A stretch of 64,000 nt of DNA from Vibrio ouci (GCF_004551525.1 NZ_SATR01000003.1:124001-188000); one strand, 5' to 3'. Positions 20,879 to 30,183 are shown, counted from the stretch's first letter. A program made the numbers and translations. Notes: generated from the letters alone by a model not told the origin.

Positions 20879-20983
20879 GTCATTCCATAGACTGACGAAG
20901 GAAGGAGTAGGGAATCTCATAAAGCTTCCTGTTTGTTTCAAGAGATCCCCAACTCACTCGTTCCTCGTTCTCGGGGATGACAG
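20879..20983. repeat. Palindromic intergenic repeat, family B (single copy)
   Basis: About 105 bp beginning GTCATTCCATAGA and ending GGGGATGACAG, with complementary inner segments (GGAGTAGGGAATCTC pairs with GAGATCCCCAACTC). It is the same element as the three copies at 34067-34369, in the same orientation. It lies between the crbS stop and a convergent gene. Confidence 0.85.
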
Positions 20984-21033
20984 TTAATTAAAAAAAACAA
21001 AGGTTTGACGCAAAACGCCAACCCTAAATATTT

Positions 21034-21054
21034 TTCTCGCTTCTCGCTTCTCGC
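21034..21054. repeat. Heptanucleotide tandem repeat TTCTCGC x3
   Basis: Three perfect copies of TTCTCGC directly before the stop codon of the convergent hypothetical gene. It is similar in design to the heptamer arrays at 8543-8625. Confidence 0.85.
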
Positions 21055-21536
21055 TATTCCGTAAACAGCGTTTCATACTTGACGAAAGCGGTTTGGGTTT
21101 CACCGTAGTAAAGTGTTCCTTCAGATTGGATGGCCACTCGTAGCCAGCTCTCTGCGGAAGTTGGTTTTGGTAAAGATACAGCCCAGTGTTGACCAGTGCT
21201 ATCTGTCGATGCCATATCGATAGGTTGTGCGCTCTGATCTTGGCTGTCTACCAGTGATAGCTTGACGCCTTCGAGAGGGAAGGCCGCTTTTAGTGATAAG
21301 TCTAGCCCTTGCGCGGTTAGCTTTTCTGAGCGGAACTGCACTTTAAAGTCGCCATTAGTCATATCGCACAAACCACTGGTATAGCGGCAGTTTGATTTAG
21401 CAGCTAGCTTATAGGTTTCCCCTTCTTTCGCGGCATGAGGTTTTTCACTCAGCGCCATATCAGTACCAAAATAGGCAATCAGAGAAAGAATAGGGGCGAT
21501 CAATAGTGCAATCAGGAAGTGCTTGTTTTTGAACAT
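21054..21536 (-). CDS. Conserved hypothetical membrane-anchored periplasmic protein
   Basis: 160 residues. An N-terminal hydrophobic segment at about 6-25 (FLIALLIAPILSLIAYFG) is an uncleaved anchor or signal. The rest is hydrophilic and mostly beta-type, with two cysteines close together in SNCRYTSGLCDM that could form a disulphide. I do not recognise the family. It lies upstream of actP on the same strand and convergent to crbS, and may belong to the acetate transport or sensing system by position only. Confidence 0.7.
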   Translation of the reverse strand: MFKNKHFLIALLIAPILSLIAYFGTDMALSEKPHAAKEGETYKLAAKSNCRYTSGLCDMTNGDFKVQFRSEKLTAQGLDLSLKAAFPLEGVKLSLVDSQDQSAQPIDMASTDSTGQHWAVSLPKPTSAESWLRVAIQSEGTLYYGETQTAFVKYETLFTE

Positions 21537-21664
21537 AAAATACTAATTCCATCAATTATCTGTTCGTTTTCTTGTAATCCCTGAATATAGAACCAATGGC
21601 ACTTTTATGCTTCCTTGCTACGGTTCAGGGAATTTCTAATTATTAGAATAAGTTAAGCGAATAA

Positions 21665-21686
21665 AAAAGCCCCAATTGGGGCTTTT
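21665..21686 (-). terminator. Terminator of the actP-like operon
   Basis: A perfect stem AAAAGCCCC / GGGGCTTTT with an AATT loop and T-rich flanks on both strands, located 18 nt after the symporter stop codon. It may act in both directions. Confidence 0.85.
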
Positions 21687-21703
21687 GTGGTTTAGGTATA
21701 ATT

Positions 21704-23431
21704 TTAGTGGTCTACTGCACCGCCAGCACCTGCTGGTACACGTACGTGTTCAACCAGGTCTTTAACTTCTTGTGGAGTTTCAGCTGTTACTTTCGATACA
21801 GCGAACGCGACTGCGAAGTTAAATACCGCACCAATTGCACCAAATGCGTTTGGCTCAATGCCTAGGAACCAGTTGCTACCCCAGCTTTCTAGGTATTTCC
21901 AGTCAGCAACAAATAGGATGCCTTTGTGTTGGAATACGTAGAATAGAGTGATACTGATACCTGCAATCATACCTGCGATTGCACCTTCTTTGTTGATACC
22001 TTTGCTGAAGATACCCATCATCAGCGCAGGGAAGATTGAGGATGCGGCGAGACCGAAGGCCAGTGCTACCGTACCTGCTGCAAAGCCTGGCGGGTTGAGC
22101 CCGAGATAACCTGCCACCGCAATCGCCACTGCCATGGAGATTCGACTGGCGAGCAGCTCTTTCTTCTCAGAGATATTTGGATTAATGACGCCTTTGATTA
22201 AGTCATGGGATATCGCCGACGAGATAGCCAACAATAGACCTGCCGCCGTTGATAGTGCCGCTGCTAGACCGCCCGCTGCCACAAGTGCGATTACCCAGTT
22301 AGGTAGTTTCGCAATTTCAGGGTTAGCCAGTACCATGATGTCACGGTCAACTTTAAGCTCGTTGGTTGCTGCGCTAGATGTGTATTGGATTACGCCGTCG
22401 CCGTTCTTATCATCAAAGCCTAGTAGACCTGTTTTCTCCCAGTTCTTAAACCAGTCAGGACGCTCATCATAAGCAAGGTGTTGGCCAGGAGCAGGGTTAA
22501 CTGTATCCATTAGGTTTAAGCGAGCCATTGCCGATACCGCTGGAGCAGTTGTGTATAGGATCGCGATGAACAGTAGTGCCCAACCTGCTGATGTACGTGC
22601 GTCACGTACTTTCGGTACAGTGAAGAAACGGATGATTACGTGTGGTAGACCTGCAGTACCAATCATTAGTGACATTGTGTAAACAAACATGTTTAACGTA
22701 TCGCCACGGACTTGGGTGGTGTATTCACTAAAGCCGAGCTCGGTGACCACTTGGTCGAGCCTATCGAGCAGATAGACATCGGTGCCTTGAATGGTACTCC
22801 CTAGACCAATTTGAGGTAGAGGGTGACCAGTGAGTTGCAGAGAGATAAAGATTGCAGGAATAGTGTAAGCTAAAATGAGTACGCAATATTGAGCAATCTG
22901 CGTGTACGTGATGCCTTTCATGCCGCCCATAACCGCGTACATAAATACGATACACATACCGATCAGAAGACCTGTCGAGTAATCAACTTCTAGGAAACGA
23001 CCGAACGCAACACCAACACCTTTCATCTGACCGATAACGTAAGTTACTGATGCGATGATTAGACACACAACCGCTACGATACGTGCTGCGTTTGAGTAGA
23101 AACGTTCACCTACGAACTCTGGTACAGTGAACTTACCGAACTTACGTAGGTAAGGTGCAAGTAGCAGTGCTAGAAGTACGTAACCGCCAGTCCAACCCAT
23201 TAGGAATACGGAGCCGCCGTAACCCATAAAGGCGATAAGACCAGCCATAGAGATAAATGATGCTGCTGACATCCAGTCTGCTGCTGTTGCCATGCCGTTC
23301 GCGATTGGGTTTACACCACCGCCCGCAACATAGAACTCTTTAGTTGATCCAGCACGAGCCCAAATCGCAATACCGATGTAAAGGATAAAGGTCGCACCAA
23401 CAACGAGGTAAGTGATAGTTTTCAAATCCAT
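21704..23431 (-). CDS. actP: Sodium:solute symporter large subunit, ActP/VC_2705 type (probable acetate symporter)
   Basis: 575 residues with about 13 membrane helices, SSS family. The motif EFYVAGGGVNPIANGMATAADWMSAAS matches the acetate/pyruvate symporter group. A hydrophilic insert with DDKNGDGVIQY lies at about 325-345. The gene for a small membrane subunit precedes it by 12 nt, the arrangement known for the VC_2705-type two-subunit symporters. Acetate as substrate is inferred from the neighbours (CrbS, CrbR, acs); the gene symbol is therefore provisional. Confidence 0.85.
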   Translation of the reverse strand: MDLKTITYLVVGATFILYIGIAIWARAGSTKEFYVAGGGVNPIANGMATAADWMSAASFISMAGLIAFMGYGGSVFLMGWTGGYVLLALLLAPYLRKFGKFTVPEFVGERFYSNAARIVAVVCLIIASVTYVIGQMKGVGVAFGRFLEVDYSTGLLIGMCIVFMYAVMGGMKGITYTQIAQYCVLILAYTIPAIFISLQLTGHPLPQIGLGSTIQGTDVYLLDRLDQVVTELGFSEYTTQVRGDTLNMFVYTMSLMIGTAGLPHVIIRFFTVPKVRDARTSAGWALLFIAILYTTAPAVSAMARLNLMDTVNPAPGQHLAYDERPDWFKNWEKTGLLGFDDKNGDGVIQYTSSAATNELKVDRDIMVLANPEIAKLPNWVIALVAAGGLAAALSTAAGLLLAISSAISHDLIKGVINPNISEKKELLASRISMAVAIAVAGYLGLNPPGFAAGTVALAFGLAASSIFPALMMGIFSKGINKEGAIAGMIAGISITLFYVFQHKGILFVADWKYLESWGSNWFLGIEPNAFGAIGAVFNFAVAFAVSKVTAETPQEVKDLVEHVRVPAGAGGAVDH

Positions 23432-23443
23432 CTGAGTTACTCC

Positions 23444-23707
23444 TTACTCATCTACGCCGAATTCACGGTCGATTTGGCGCATTTTCCACGCGTAGTAGAA
23501 AATAATACCTAGGAAGGCATAGATTGAGCCTTGTTGAGCAAACCAGAATCCTAGCTTGTAACCACCTAGTTGAAATTGATTGAGTTGATCGACAAATAAG
23601 ATGCCGCAGCCGAAAGAAACGACAAACCAGATAACCATTAACGTGATCATTAGTTTTACGTTCTTATCCCAATAGGCTTTGGCTTTATCCTGACTTTCAA
23701 ATGCCAT
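23444..23707 (-). CDS. DUF4212 small subunit of the sodium:solute symporter
   Basis: 87 residues with two membrane helices (about 20-42 and 55-75), ending IDREFGVDE. It belongs to the small-subunit family regularly encoded just upstream of VC_2705-type symporters. It is probably needed for assembly or activity of the large subunit; its exact role is not established. The start follows a GGAGG box. Confidence 0.88.
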   Translation of the reverse strand: MAFESQDKAKAYWDKNVKLMITLMVIWFVVSFGCGILFVDQLNQFQLGGYKLGFWFAQQGSIYAFLGIIFYYAWKMRQIDREFGVDE

Positions 23708-23817
23708 TGCCGCCTCCTTACGATTGATTTGGGTTGTTAAGAAAATGTTTCACCATCTACATTAGCAAGGGGGTGGCAAGAACTCTTTTCAACTTTAGTC
23801 GCGGCGAGAAAAACAAA

Positions 23818-23840
23818 AAGCGCCCATATAACGGGCGCTT
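23818..23840 (-). terminator. Terminator of the MarC-family gene
   Basis: AAGCGCCC / GGGCGCTT stem with a 7-nt loop; on the minus strand it is followed by TTTTTGTTTTT. Confidence 0.8.
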
Positions 23841-23929
23841 AGTAAAAGACGTATTGATTTTTGTGATGTTAACGTTGTGTTAAATTAGCCTAAAGTCTAA
23901 CGTTTCATCTTTAAATCGCTCAATTTTTA

Positions 23930-24556
23930 TTAGGCTAAGTAGAAATCTTTGATCCCCATCAGCAGGTTATTGACCGCAACCGCTGCCAAAATCAGTCCCA
24001 TTACGCGACTGATAATCGCCGCGCCGACATTGCCAATCCATCTCTGAATGTGGGTAGCGACGAGGAGTAATAGCAGCGTAATCAGTAACACCGCCACCAT
24101 GACACCAGCAGTGATGCTTTGATCGATCAGTGAAAAACGGTGGTTATCAGTCAGCATAACAATCGCCATCATCGCACCAGGAGAGGCTATTGATGGAATT
24201 GCTAATGGATAGACAGCCAAGTCCGCTAAATCTGAGTGGCTGACTTCTTTAGACAGCTTGGTTTCCTGTTCCGGTTTAGACTCGCCAAAAATCATCGTAA
24301 GGGCGAATAGCAGCAGCACGAGACCACCGGCAGCCTGAAAGGCAGGCAATGGTATTTGCATTGCTTCAAGGAGCAACTGTCCTACGAGTAGGAAAAACAG
24401 TAAAACACCCGTCGCGATGGCGACCGCTTTTAATGCGACCAGTCGACGCTGTTTAGCGGACAAATGCTGAGTTTGAGATAGGTAAACGGGAACGGAGCCA
24501 ATTGGGTCGATCACCGCCCAAAGAACAACGAATTGTGTAATTAAGATGCTTAACAA
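23930..24556 (-). CDS. MarC/YhgN-family integral membrane protein
   Basis: 208 residues with six hydrophobic segments. The N-terminal VVLWAVIDPIGSVPVYLSQT and the internal PLAIPSIASPGAMMAIVML are the two hallmark segments of the MarC family. The family's transport function is not established. It lies between the regulator and symporter genes on the same strand. Confidence 0.85.
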   Translation of the reverse strand: MLSILITQFVVLWAVIDPIGSVPVYLSQTQHLSAKQRRLVALKAVAIATGVLLFFLLVGQLLLEAMQIPLPAFQAAGGLVLLLFALTMIFGESKPEQETKLSKEVSHSDLADLAVYPLAIPSIASPGAMMAIVMLTDNHRFSLIDQSITAGVMVAVLLITLLLLLVATHIQRWIGNVGAAIISRVMGLILAAVAVNNLLMGIKDFYLA

Positions 24557-24659
24557 GAGAAGTACTCCCAGAGTTGTTGAACAGAGGGGTAAATCAGATT
24601 GTCGCCTGATGTCCTCATTCTAACAGGTTTATGAGAGCAATAATGTAAGTTTTGGTAAC

Positions 24660-25295
24660 TTAAACTTCAGATTCTAGCTGTTGCAACAATATTACCGCTT
24701 GAGTTCGATTTTTTACGCCTAATTTTCTGAAAATAGCTGTCATATGGGCTTTTATAGTTGCTTCAGATACATTTAACTCATAGGCAATTTGCTTATTGAG
24801 CAGTCCATCAGATAGCATTCCAAGAACTTTGTATTGCTGAGGTGTTAAAGTCGCTATTTTTTCAGCTAAATCATTACAGGCTGCATTGTTGGTGATTGAG
24901 CCTTCTGGGAAGAAGGGTTCGCCATTGAGGACTTGGTTGAGCGCACTGACCAGTTCACGCATATCACTTGATTTAGGAATAAAGCCAAATGCACCATGAC
25001 TTTTCACCTGAGTGACGACCGCTGGTTCTTCACTGGCAGAAACGACAACAATTGGTAAGTCAGGGTATTCAGCACGCAGTTGGATTAGGCCAGACATACC
25101 GTTGGCGCCTGGCATCTTCAGATCAAGTAGCAATAAATCAGGTTCATCTTCTTTTTTAAGTAGTGAAAGCAGAGCCTCTAAAGAGTCTGCTTCGAGTAGG
25201 TTGGCACCACTCACTGCCATGTGCACTGATTGGAAGAGTGCATTACGAAATAGCGGGTGATCATCTGCAATGATAATGGTGTAAGTCGAATCCAT
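24660..25295 (-). CDS. crbR: CrbR-like LuxR-family response regulator
   Basis: 211 residues. The receiver domain has acidic residues in IIADDHPLF, the phospho-acceptor in LLLLDLKMPGANG (about D58), and the conserved lysine in GFIPKSSDM. The C-terminal LuxR/FixJ helix-turn-helix is LTPQQYKVLGMLSDGLLNKQ...SEATIKAHMTAIFRKLGV. It is likely phosphorylated by the CrbS-like kinase 4 kb away and drives acs and symporter transcription, as shown for V. cholerae CrbR. The pairing is inferred from linkage and family. Confidence 0.85.
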   Translation of the reverse strand: MDSTYTIIIADDHPLFRNALFQSVHMAVSGANLLEADSLEALLSLLKKEDEPDLLLLDLKMPGANGMSGLIQLRAEYPDLPIVVVSASEEPAVVTQVKSHGAFGFIPKSSDMRELVSALNQVLNGEPFFPEGSITNNAACNDLAEKIATLTPQQYKVLGMLSDGLLNKQIAYELNVSEATIKAHMTAIFRKLGVKNRTQAVILLQQLESEV

Positions 25296-25415
25296 GACGT
25301 TAACTACTTATGACTGTTTAGTTAATAGAATTATTGTCATCTTTGCGATTGTGGACAATATTTATCCGCTAAAAGTCTGAACTGTATCGGGTTTTATTAG
25401 CAAAATTGCATATAG

Positions 25416-25577
25416 ATACCAACCAAAGCAAACAAATGCCCATTTCTGCTGGTTAAAATTGCTTATAACGTCGTTATGGCTTTTGAAGTTAGGCCCGCTA
25501 GCTCGCTGCAAGCCATGCCTAGTCCTAAGCAATTTTTCCTACGCAGCTGATAGGCATCTGCTCACTTTGGCTGGTAT
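25416..25577. repeat. Structured MITE-like intergenic repeat, family A, copy 1
   Basis: 162 bp with terminal inverted repeats ATACCAACCAAAG at the left and its near complement CTTTGGCTGGTAT at the right. The interior folds into a long hairpin with a loop containing GAAGTTAGGCCCGCTAGCTC. It is about 162 bp long like the copy at 57673-57835, which lies in the opposite orientation. It encodes no protein. It lies in the gap between crbR and dsbD. Confidence 0.9.
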
Positions 25578-25612
25578 TAGGTCGCGAAGGTTCGTTTGTT
25601 GCCACATACAAT

Positions 25613-25636
25613 AACGCCAGCAAAGAGGCTGGCGTT
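25613..25636 (-). terminator. Terminator-like hairpin after dsbD
   Basis: A perfect 9-bp stem AACGCCAGC / GCTGGCGTT with a 6-nt loop, 12 nt after the dsbD stop codon. The T tract is weak. Confidence 0.6.
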
Positions 25637-25647
25637 GTTTGAATAGT

Positions 25648-27441
25648 TTACAGGTTATGGCTGTCCAAATGCTTGAGGAAGGTCTCTTCATTCATAAAGC
25701 CAGTAATGCGAGCGTTTGAAATTGGCTGGCCATTGGCGTTCCAAAACTCAATGGTCGGTAAACCCAGTACGCGCATTTCTTTCAGTAGCGCAATATCTTG
25801 CGGTTGGTTACGCGTGACATCCGCTTGGAGTAAAACGAAGTTTTTCAGCTTAGACTCCACCGCTGGCTGGTGGAAGGTGTACTTCTCAAACTCTTTACAA
25901 GCCACACACCAATCGGCGTAGAAATCGAGCATCACAGGTTTACCAGCCAGTTTGGCGCTTGCTAGCTGCTGGTTTAACTCTGCAATATTGCTGATTTTAA
26001 TAAACTCAACCTGATTTTTTTGCTCTATCGAATTGTTGCCAAAGTAATAATTTAACGCTGGTTGAGCTGAAGCAAATAGACCGAGCACAGCAATGATGCC
26101 GACTACGCTCTGTTTCCAACCACCGAACGGCAATGAGTTCTTTACATGGTACAGCCAACCAAACGCCATGATGCCAAGTACTGACCATAGTGCGGTTGCC
26201 CATAGCTCAGGTAAGATTCGCTCAAGCAGGAAGATAGGGGCGGCCAGTAGGACGAAACCAAACAGTGTCTTCACGCGATCCATCCAGTTGCCAGCTTTTG
26301 GCAGCAGTTTATTGCCAAATACCGCTACTAGCATCAGTGGAATACCCATGCCGATTGCTAAGGCATACAGTGCAATACCACCAGTTAATAAGTCGCCACT
26401 CTGCGCCACGTACAACAATGCACCAGACAATGGAGCAGTGGTACATGGTGAGCACACCAGACCAGAAATCGCACCCATAGCAAACACACCAAGTGAGCTG
26501 CCGCCTTTCTGCTTATTACTTAGATTGTTTAACCAAGTCTGTGCACTGCTTGGCAATTGAATGGTGTAAAAACCAAACATCGAAAGTGCCAACGCAACAA
26601 AAAGAACGCTTAGGCCAATCAGAACATAAGGGTGTTGCATCGCGGCTTGGAATTGCATGCCTGCCGATGCGACGACTAGCCCAAGTAAGGTATAGGTTAG
26701 TGCCATACCTTGGACATAAATAAAGGCTAGACCCAATGCGCGAGTATGGTTGAGTTTACCGCTGCCTAATACGATACTGGTTAAGATTGGGTACATCGGC
26801 AATACACATGGTGTAAATGCTAGGCCAACACCTAAGGCTAAAAACAGCAGTGGCGTCCACCAATTGTCACCAAGCTTAGAAGCTAGATTGGATTCACTTG
26901 ATACAGGCGCTGAAGTGCTCTCTTTAGTAGGTGTTACTTGAGTTTCTGCTGCTTTTTGACTCGGTATTACAGCGCTTGGTTCCTGATAGTCAAAGCTCGT
27001 TAGCTCGACAACTCGTGTCTCGGGTGGGTAACAGAAGCCTGCTTTGGCACAGCCTTGATACTGAACAATCAGACGTGCACCTTGTTGATAATTGCTCAGC
27101 GGTACTTCAACAAACAGCGGCGTGGTGTAGATGTTGACCTCACCAAAGAACTCATCTTTGTAGGGTTCACCATCGCGCATCTCAACATCACCTAATGTGA
27201 CGTTCTCACCACTGACGGAAATACGATGTTGGTAAAGGTAGTAATCGTCTTTTACTTGCCAATCAATCAGGACATGGTTGCCTTGCTGAAAAGCGTTAAA
27301 TGGAAAAGCTTCATCTACAGGGACAAAGGTATTGTTGCTATTACCAAAGCTCGGTGCTGAGTTTGAATTGCCAAACAGCGCCATTGCCGGTGCGGAAATG
27401 ACAGAAAGAGACAGCAAGATTAGAGAGAAGACGAAGCGCAT
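25648..27441 (-). CDS. dsbD: DsbD, thiol:disulphide interchange protein
   Basis: 597 residues. A signal peptide ([21 protein letters not shown]) is followed by the periplasmic alpha domain with the [12 protein letters not shown] redox pair. The central domain has eight membrane helices with conserved cysteines in [14 protein letters not shown] and [14 protein letters not shown]. The C-terminal thioredoxin-like gamma domain has [14 protein letters not shown]. DsbD carries electrons from cytoplasmic thioredoxin to DsbC, DsbG and the cytochrome c maturation pathway. All six catalytic cysteines are present. Confidence 0.97.
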   Translation of the reverse strand: MRFVFSLILLSLSVISAPAMALFGNSNSAPSFGNSNNTFVPVDEAFPFNAFQQGNHVLIDWQVKDDYYLYQHRISVSGENVTLGDVEMRDGEPYKDEFFGEVNIYTTPLFVEVPLSNYQQGARLIVQYQGCAKAGFCYPPETRVVELTSFDYQEPSAVIPSQKAAETQVTPTKESTSAPVSSESNLASKLGDNWWTPLLFLALGVGLAFTPCVLPMYPILTSIVLGSGKLNHTRALGLAFIYVQGMALTYTLLGLVVASAGMQFQAAMQHPYVLIGLSVLFVALALSMFGFYTIQLPSSAQTWLNNLSNKQKGGSSLGVFAMGAISGLVCSPCTTAPLSGALLYVAQSGDLLTGGIALYALAIGMGIPLMLVAVFGNKLLPKAGNWMDRVKTLFGFVLLAAPIFLLERILPELWATALWSVLGIMAFGWLYHVKNSLPFGGWKQSVVGIIAVLGLFASAQPALNYYFGNNSIEQKNQVEFIKISNIAELNQQLASAKLAGKPVMLDFYADWCVACKEFEKYTFHQPAVESKLKNFVLLQADVTRNQPQDIALLKEMRVLGLPTIEFWNANGQPISNARITGFMNEETFLKHLDSHNL

Positions 27442-27554
27442 AAAAGAGTCACTTGAGTTAAATTTTCATCATTTTAACTCAATCAGACAGAGGATAGGGG
27501 GAATAAGTTTCACCGGAAGAAAATTATTCTGTAGTTCGAGAGGTTGCTCTAAAG

Positions 27555-27579
27555 GCGGCTGTGTGTGAGTGACAGCCGC
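27555..27579 (-). terminator. Terminator-like hairpin after argR
   Basis: GCGGCTGT / ACAGCCGC stem, followed on the minus strand by CTTT and little further T; 10 nt after the argR stop codon. Confidence 0.65.
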
Positions 27580-27588
27580 TATAAAGTA

Positions 27589-28077
27589 TTAAGCAACGCC
27601 TAACCGTGCTCGAACGACACGTTCACAGGCATCGATATGGTCGGTGTCTTTAGGTATAACCAGCACAGTATCGTTACCACCTACGGTACCAAGGATCTCG
27701 GTATGAGGGTCAATATCCACTAAACGTGCAACAAGCTGGGCACTGCCTGGATGAGTCTTAACGACCACCATAGCTTGATTATGAGTAATAAACTCAATCT
27801 GAGAAGAAATCGAGGATTCGACGCGCACAGGGGCGGTTTCTACCGTAATACAGTAGACCTTTTTGCCGCAGGCATTTTGTACTTTTACGACCCCAAGCTG
27901 AGACAGGAGTCTGGATACTGTAGATTGGCTAATACCTTGGAAACCAATATTGACCAACGCTTCTCGCAACTCATTTTGGGTTGTGAAACTCTGTTGCTGT
28001 AATAAACGTTTGCAGGCAGCTGTCAGCGTTTTATCTTCGCTGTAATCAATGACACTAGGGTTTAGAGTTTCACTCAT
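27589..28077 (-). CDS. argR: ArgR-family arginine repressor linked to the ADI/pyr genes
   Basis: 162 residues (E. coli ArgR 156). The N-terminal winged helix (FTTQNELREALVNIGFQGISQSTVSRLL) carries the SQSTVSR recognition motif; the C-terminal oligomerisation and arginine-binding domain has ILGTVGGNDTVLVIPKDTD. It should bind 18-bp ARG boxes as an arginine-dependent hexamer. It sits beside pyrBI and arcABC instead of beside mdh, the usual ArgR site in gammaproteobacteria, so it may be a second copy that controls the arginine deiminase genes. Confidence 0.9.
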   Translation of the reverse strand: MSETLNPSVIDYSEDKTLTAACKRLLQQQSFTTQNELREALVNIGFQGISQSTVSRLLSQLGVVKVQNACGKKVYCITVETAPVRVESSISSQIEFITHNQAMVVVKTHPGSAQLVARLVDIDPHTEILGTVGGNDTVLVIPKDTDHIDACERVVRARLGVA

Positions 28078-28292
28078 GAGAACTCCTTAAAACATGACGT
28101 AATAATCAATCGTCCATGTGGCTATTTGGGCACTCAGATCCATGTAAGTGCAATCCATCTGTGAGCGGTCACTCTTTGGTGACTTAATTTTGATTATTAG
28201 TCTACCACCAAAGTATATGCGGCTTTGTGAATGGGATCGCCAAATAAAAAACTATTCAAGTAACTGTAATTAGGAGTGAATTCTGTCTGTTT

Positions 28293-28328
28293 GCGGATAT
28301 TTATTCCGAGGCTGGCATAAATATCCGC
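28293..28328. repeat. Perfect 12-bp inverted repeat between pyrI and argR
   Basis: GCGGATATTTAT at 28293-28304 and ATAAATATCCGC at 28317-28328 are exact complements with a 12-nt spacer. It lies 40 nt after the pyrI stop codon. No T tract follows on the minus strand, so it could be a processing or protein-binding structure instead of a classical terminator. Confidence 0.85.
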
Positions 28329-28369
28329 ATGATTTTATCGCGAGGTGTCGCAACCTAGACGGGGTGGTG

Positions 28370-28834
28370 TTAGCGAGCTTCTGTCATGATTTCACGAGAG
28401 AATACTTTTTCACAGTAGTGACATTTTAGCTGCACATTGTCATGTTTTTCTTGCACCTTAAAGCGACTTTCTACTGGTTCACCATGTGAAATACAGTTGC
28501 TGTTCGGGCATTCAAAAACGCTTTCAATACTGTCAGGAAGTGCCAAGTTGAGTTTATTGACCACCTTGTACTCTTCAATCTGGTTTACCGTTGCTTTCGG
28601 TGCGTAAAGAGCTAACTGGTTAGCTTGCTCTTTAGTTAGGTAGATGTTCTCAATCTTAATCAGATCTTTCGCCCCTAGCGCTGAAGATGGCAGGTTAAGA
28701 CCAATCGTAATACGCTGATTTGACTTATGCATTTTGAACAGCTTAAGCACCTTAATACCAATATTGGCAGGGATATGGTCGATCACAGAGCCATTACGAA
28801 TCGCTTCTACCTGAAGTTGAGTTTCTTTCACCAT
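28370..28834 (-). CDS. pyrI: PyrI, aspartate carbamoyltransferase regulatory chain
   Basis: 154 residues. The allosteric nucleotide-binding domain starts [22 protein letters not shown]. The zinc domain has four cysteines in CPNSNC and CHYCEKVF, all present. It binds ATP/CTP and holds PyrB trimers together. It lies 16 nt downstream of pyrB, the usual pyrBI operon. Confidence 0.97.
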   Translation of the reverse strand: MVKETQLQVEAIRNGSVIDHIPANIGIKVLKLFKMHKSNQRITIGLNLPSSALGAKDLIKIENIYLTKEQANQLALYAPKATVNQIEEYKVVNKLNLALPDSIESVFECPNSNCISHGEPVESRFKVQEKHDNVQLKCHYCEKVFSREIMTEAR

Positions 28835-28850
28835 GATATCTCTCCTGCAA

Positions 28851-29780
28851 TTAAATGGTTTGGTTTAGAACGAGAGCCAGTAGCGCTTCACGAGCGTAAA
28901 CGCCATTTTCTGCTTGCTCGAAGTAGTAAGCGTGTTTGGTTTTGTCGACATCTACTGTGATTTCGTCAACACGTGGCAGTGGGTGAAGCACTTTTAGATT
29001 ATCGCGTGCGCACTCTAGCGTTGCTGCTGTTAAGATGAACGCTGACTTCATGTGTGCATATTCCGACTCGTCAAAACGCTCTTTCTGTACGCGCGTCATG
29101 TAGAGTACATCCAGCTCTGGCACCACTTCTTCAATGTTGCTGTGCATACTGAATGTAATGCCTGACTCTTCAAGCTCTTCGCAGATGTAGTCCGGCATCG
29201 CCAGTGCATCTGGTGCGATGAAGAAGAAACGGACATTGTTAAACTTCGCCAGAGCTTGGGTCAGTGAGTGAACAGTGCGGCCGTATTTTAAGTCACCGAC
29301 AAATGCTACGTTGAGGTTGTCTAACGTGCCTTGAGTTTCGTAGATCGAGAATAGGTCGAGTAGTGTTTGTGTTGGGTGTTGGTTCGCGCCGTCACCACCG
29401 TTGATGATAGGCACACCGTTAGAGAATTCGGAAGCCAGACGTGCAGCGCCTTCTTGTGGGTGACGCATAACGAACGCATCCACATACGAAGCAATAACTT
29501 GTACCGAGTCAGCCAATGTTTCGCCTTTTTTCGCCAGAGACGTGTTACCACCGTTATCAAAACCAATCACGCTGCCACCCAAACGCTCAACTGCGGTTTC
29601 AAATGAAAGGCGAGTACGAGTCGATGGCTCAAAGAAGCAGCTCGCGACTACTTTGTTTCTCAACAGCTCCGGATTGGGTTCAGCTTTTAGTCTTGCCGCC
29701 GTATCGACGATAAGCTCTAGCTCTTCACGGCTGAGCTCAGGGATGGAAATGATGTGCTTATTAAATAACGAATGCGCCAT
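28851..29780 (-). CDS. pyrB: PyrB, aspartate carbamoyltransferase catalytic chain
   Basis: 309 residues. It makes carbamoyl aspartate, the committed step of pyrimidine synthesis. The carbamoyl-phosphate motif [13 protein letters not shown], the HPTQTLLDL loop and the PLPRVDEI segment are intact. Its promoter leader carries a leader peptide gene and an attenuator. Confidence 0.98.
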   Translation of the reverse strand: MAHSLFNKHIISIPELSREELELIVDTAARLKAEPNPELLRNKVVASCFFEPSTRTRLSFETAVERLGGSVIGFDNGGNTSLAKKGETLADSVQVIASYVDAFVMRHPQEGAARLASEFSNGVPIINGGDGANQHPTQTLLDLFSIYETQGTLDNLNVAFVGDLKYGRTVHSLTQALAKFNNVRFFFIAPDALAMPDYICEELEESGITFSMHSNIEEVVPELDVLYMTRVQKERFDESEYAHMKSAFILTAATLECARDNLKVLHPLPRVDEITVDVDKTKHAYYFEQAENGVYAREALLALVLNQTI

Positions 29781-29810
29781 AGCAATGCTTCCTAGTCGTG
29801 ATTTATAGAC

Positions 29811-29840
29811 AAAAAAAAGCCCCCTGAAATAGGAGGCTTT
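29811..29840 (-). terminator. pyrBI attenuator
   Basis: A hairpin AAAGCCCCC / GGAGGCTTT followed on the minus strand by eight T residues. It overlaps the stop codon of the leader peptide and lies 30 nt before pyrB. This is the UTP-sensing attenuator arrangement known for enterobacterial pyrBI: when UTP is scarce the polymerase pauses and translation prevents hairpin formation. Confidence 0.9.
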
Positions 29841-29931
29841 AAAATAGAATCAATGGAGAAAATGAAACAGAAAACGATCCCGACTCTGGGCGCGTTTGGT
29901 AACAACGATGGGTTGTTGATTGCTGTTGCAT
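29839..29931 (-). CDS. pyrL: PyrL, pyrBI leader peptide
   Basis: A 30-residue ORF begins [12 protein letters not shown] and ends [17 protein letters not shown] lies 7-8 nt before the ATG at 29931. The last codons are U-rich (a run encoding [11 protein letters not shown]), giving the UTP-sensitive pause sites, and the stop codon overlaps the attenuator stem. Too small for most ORF finders. The longer frame to 30057 is not supported. Confidence 0.85.
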   Translation of the reverse strand: MQQQSTTHRCYQTRPESGSFSVSFSPLILF

Positions 29932-30115
29932 TTTTGTTCTCCTAGACAAATTGCGGAGGATTATACGCACAAAAAAACGCCGCGCAAGCGTTTGCGAAAA
30001 GTATCCGGAAATTGGATTTTTATGCGAATTTCGCATCTTTTCGAAACTTTTAACCAACCTTTGGTAGATCTTGCTTGAGGGCGTTTTTGTGTATAATTCA
30101 CCAAATCATCGATGA

Positions 30116-30174
30116 AAAAAAATGCGGGCTTTATTCAGACGTAATCGAGAAGAGTCTTCATGCCACCCGCATTT
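30116..30174 (-). terminator. arcB 3' UTR hairpin / terminator
   Basis: Arms 30120-30128 and 30166-30174 (AAATGCGGG / CCCGCATTT) enclose a 37-nt region that contains a smaller GAAGAGTCTTC palindrome; on the minus strand a run of T follows. It ends the arc operon. The complex loop is unusual for a plain terminator. Confidence 0.75.
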
Positions 30175-30183
30175 CCCTGCAGA

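Noticed and set aside
25416..25577. Integron attC / VCR site
   Set aside because: Similar length and hairpin shape, but no attC core sites (RYYYAAC / GTTRRRY) at the ends and no cassette genes; better described as a MITE-like structured repeat.
26093..26560. 155-codon open frame antisense to dsbD
   Set aside because: Low-complexity translation, no start context, fully covered by the intact dsbD gene.
28293..28328. Intrinsic terminator of pyrBI
   Set aside because: The stem is perfect, but the loop is 12 nt and no T tract follows on the minus strand.
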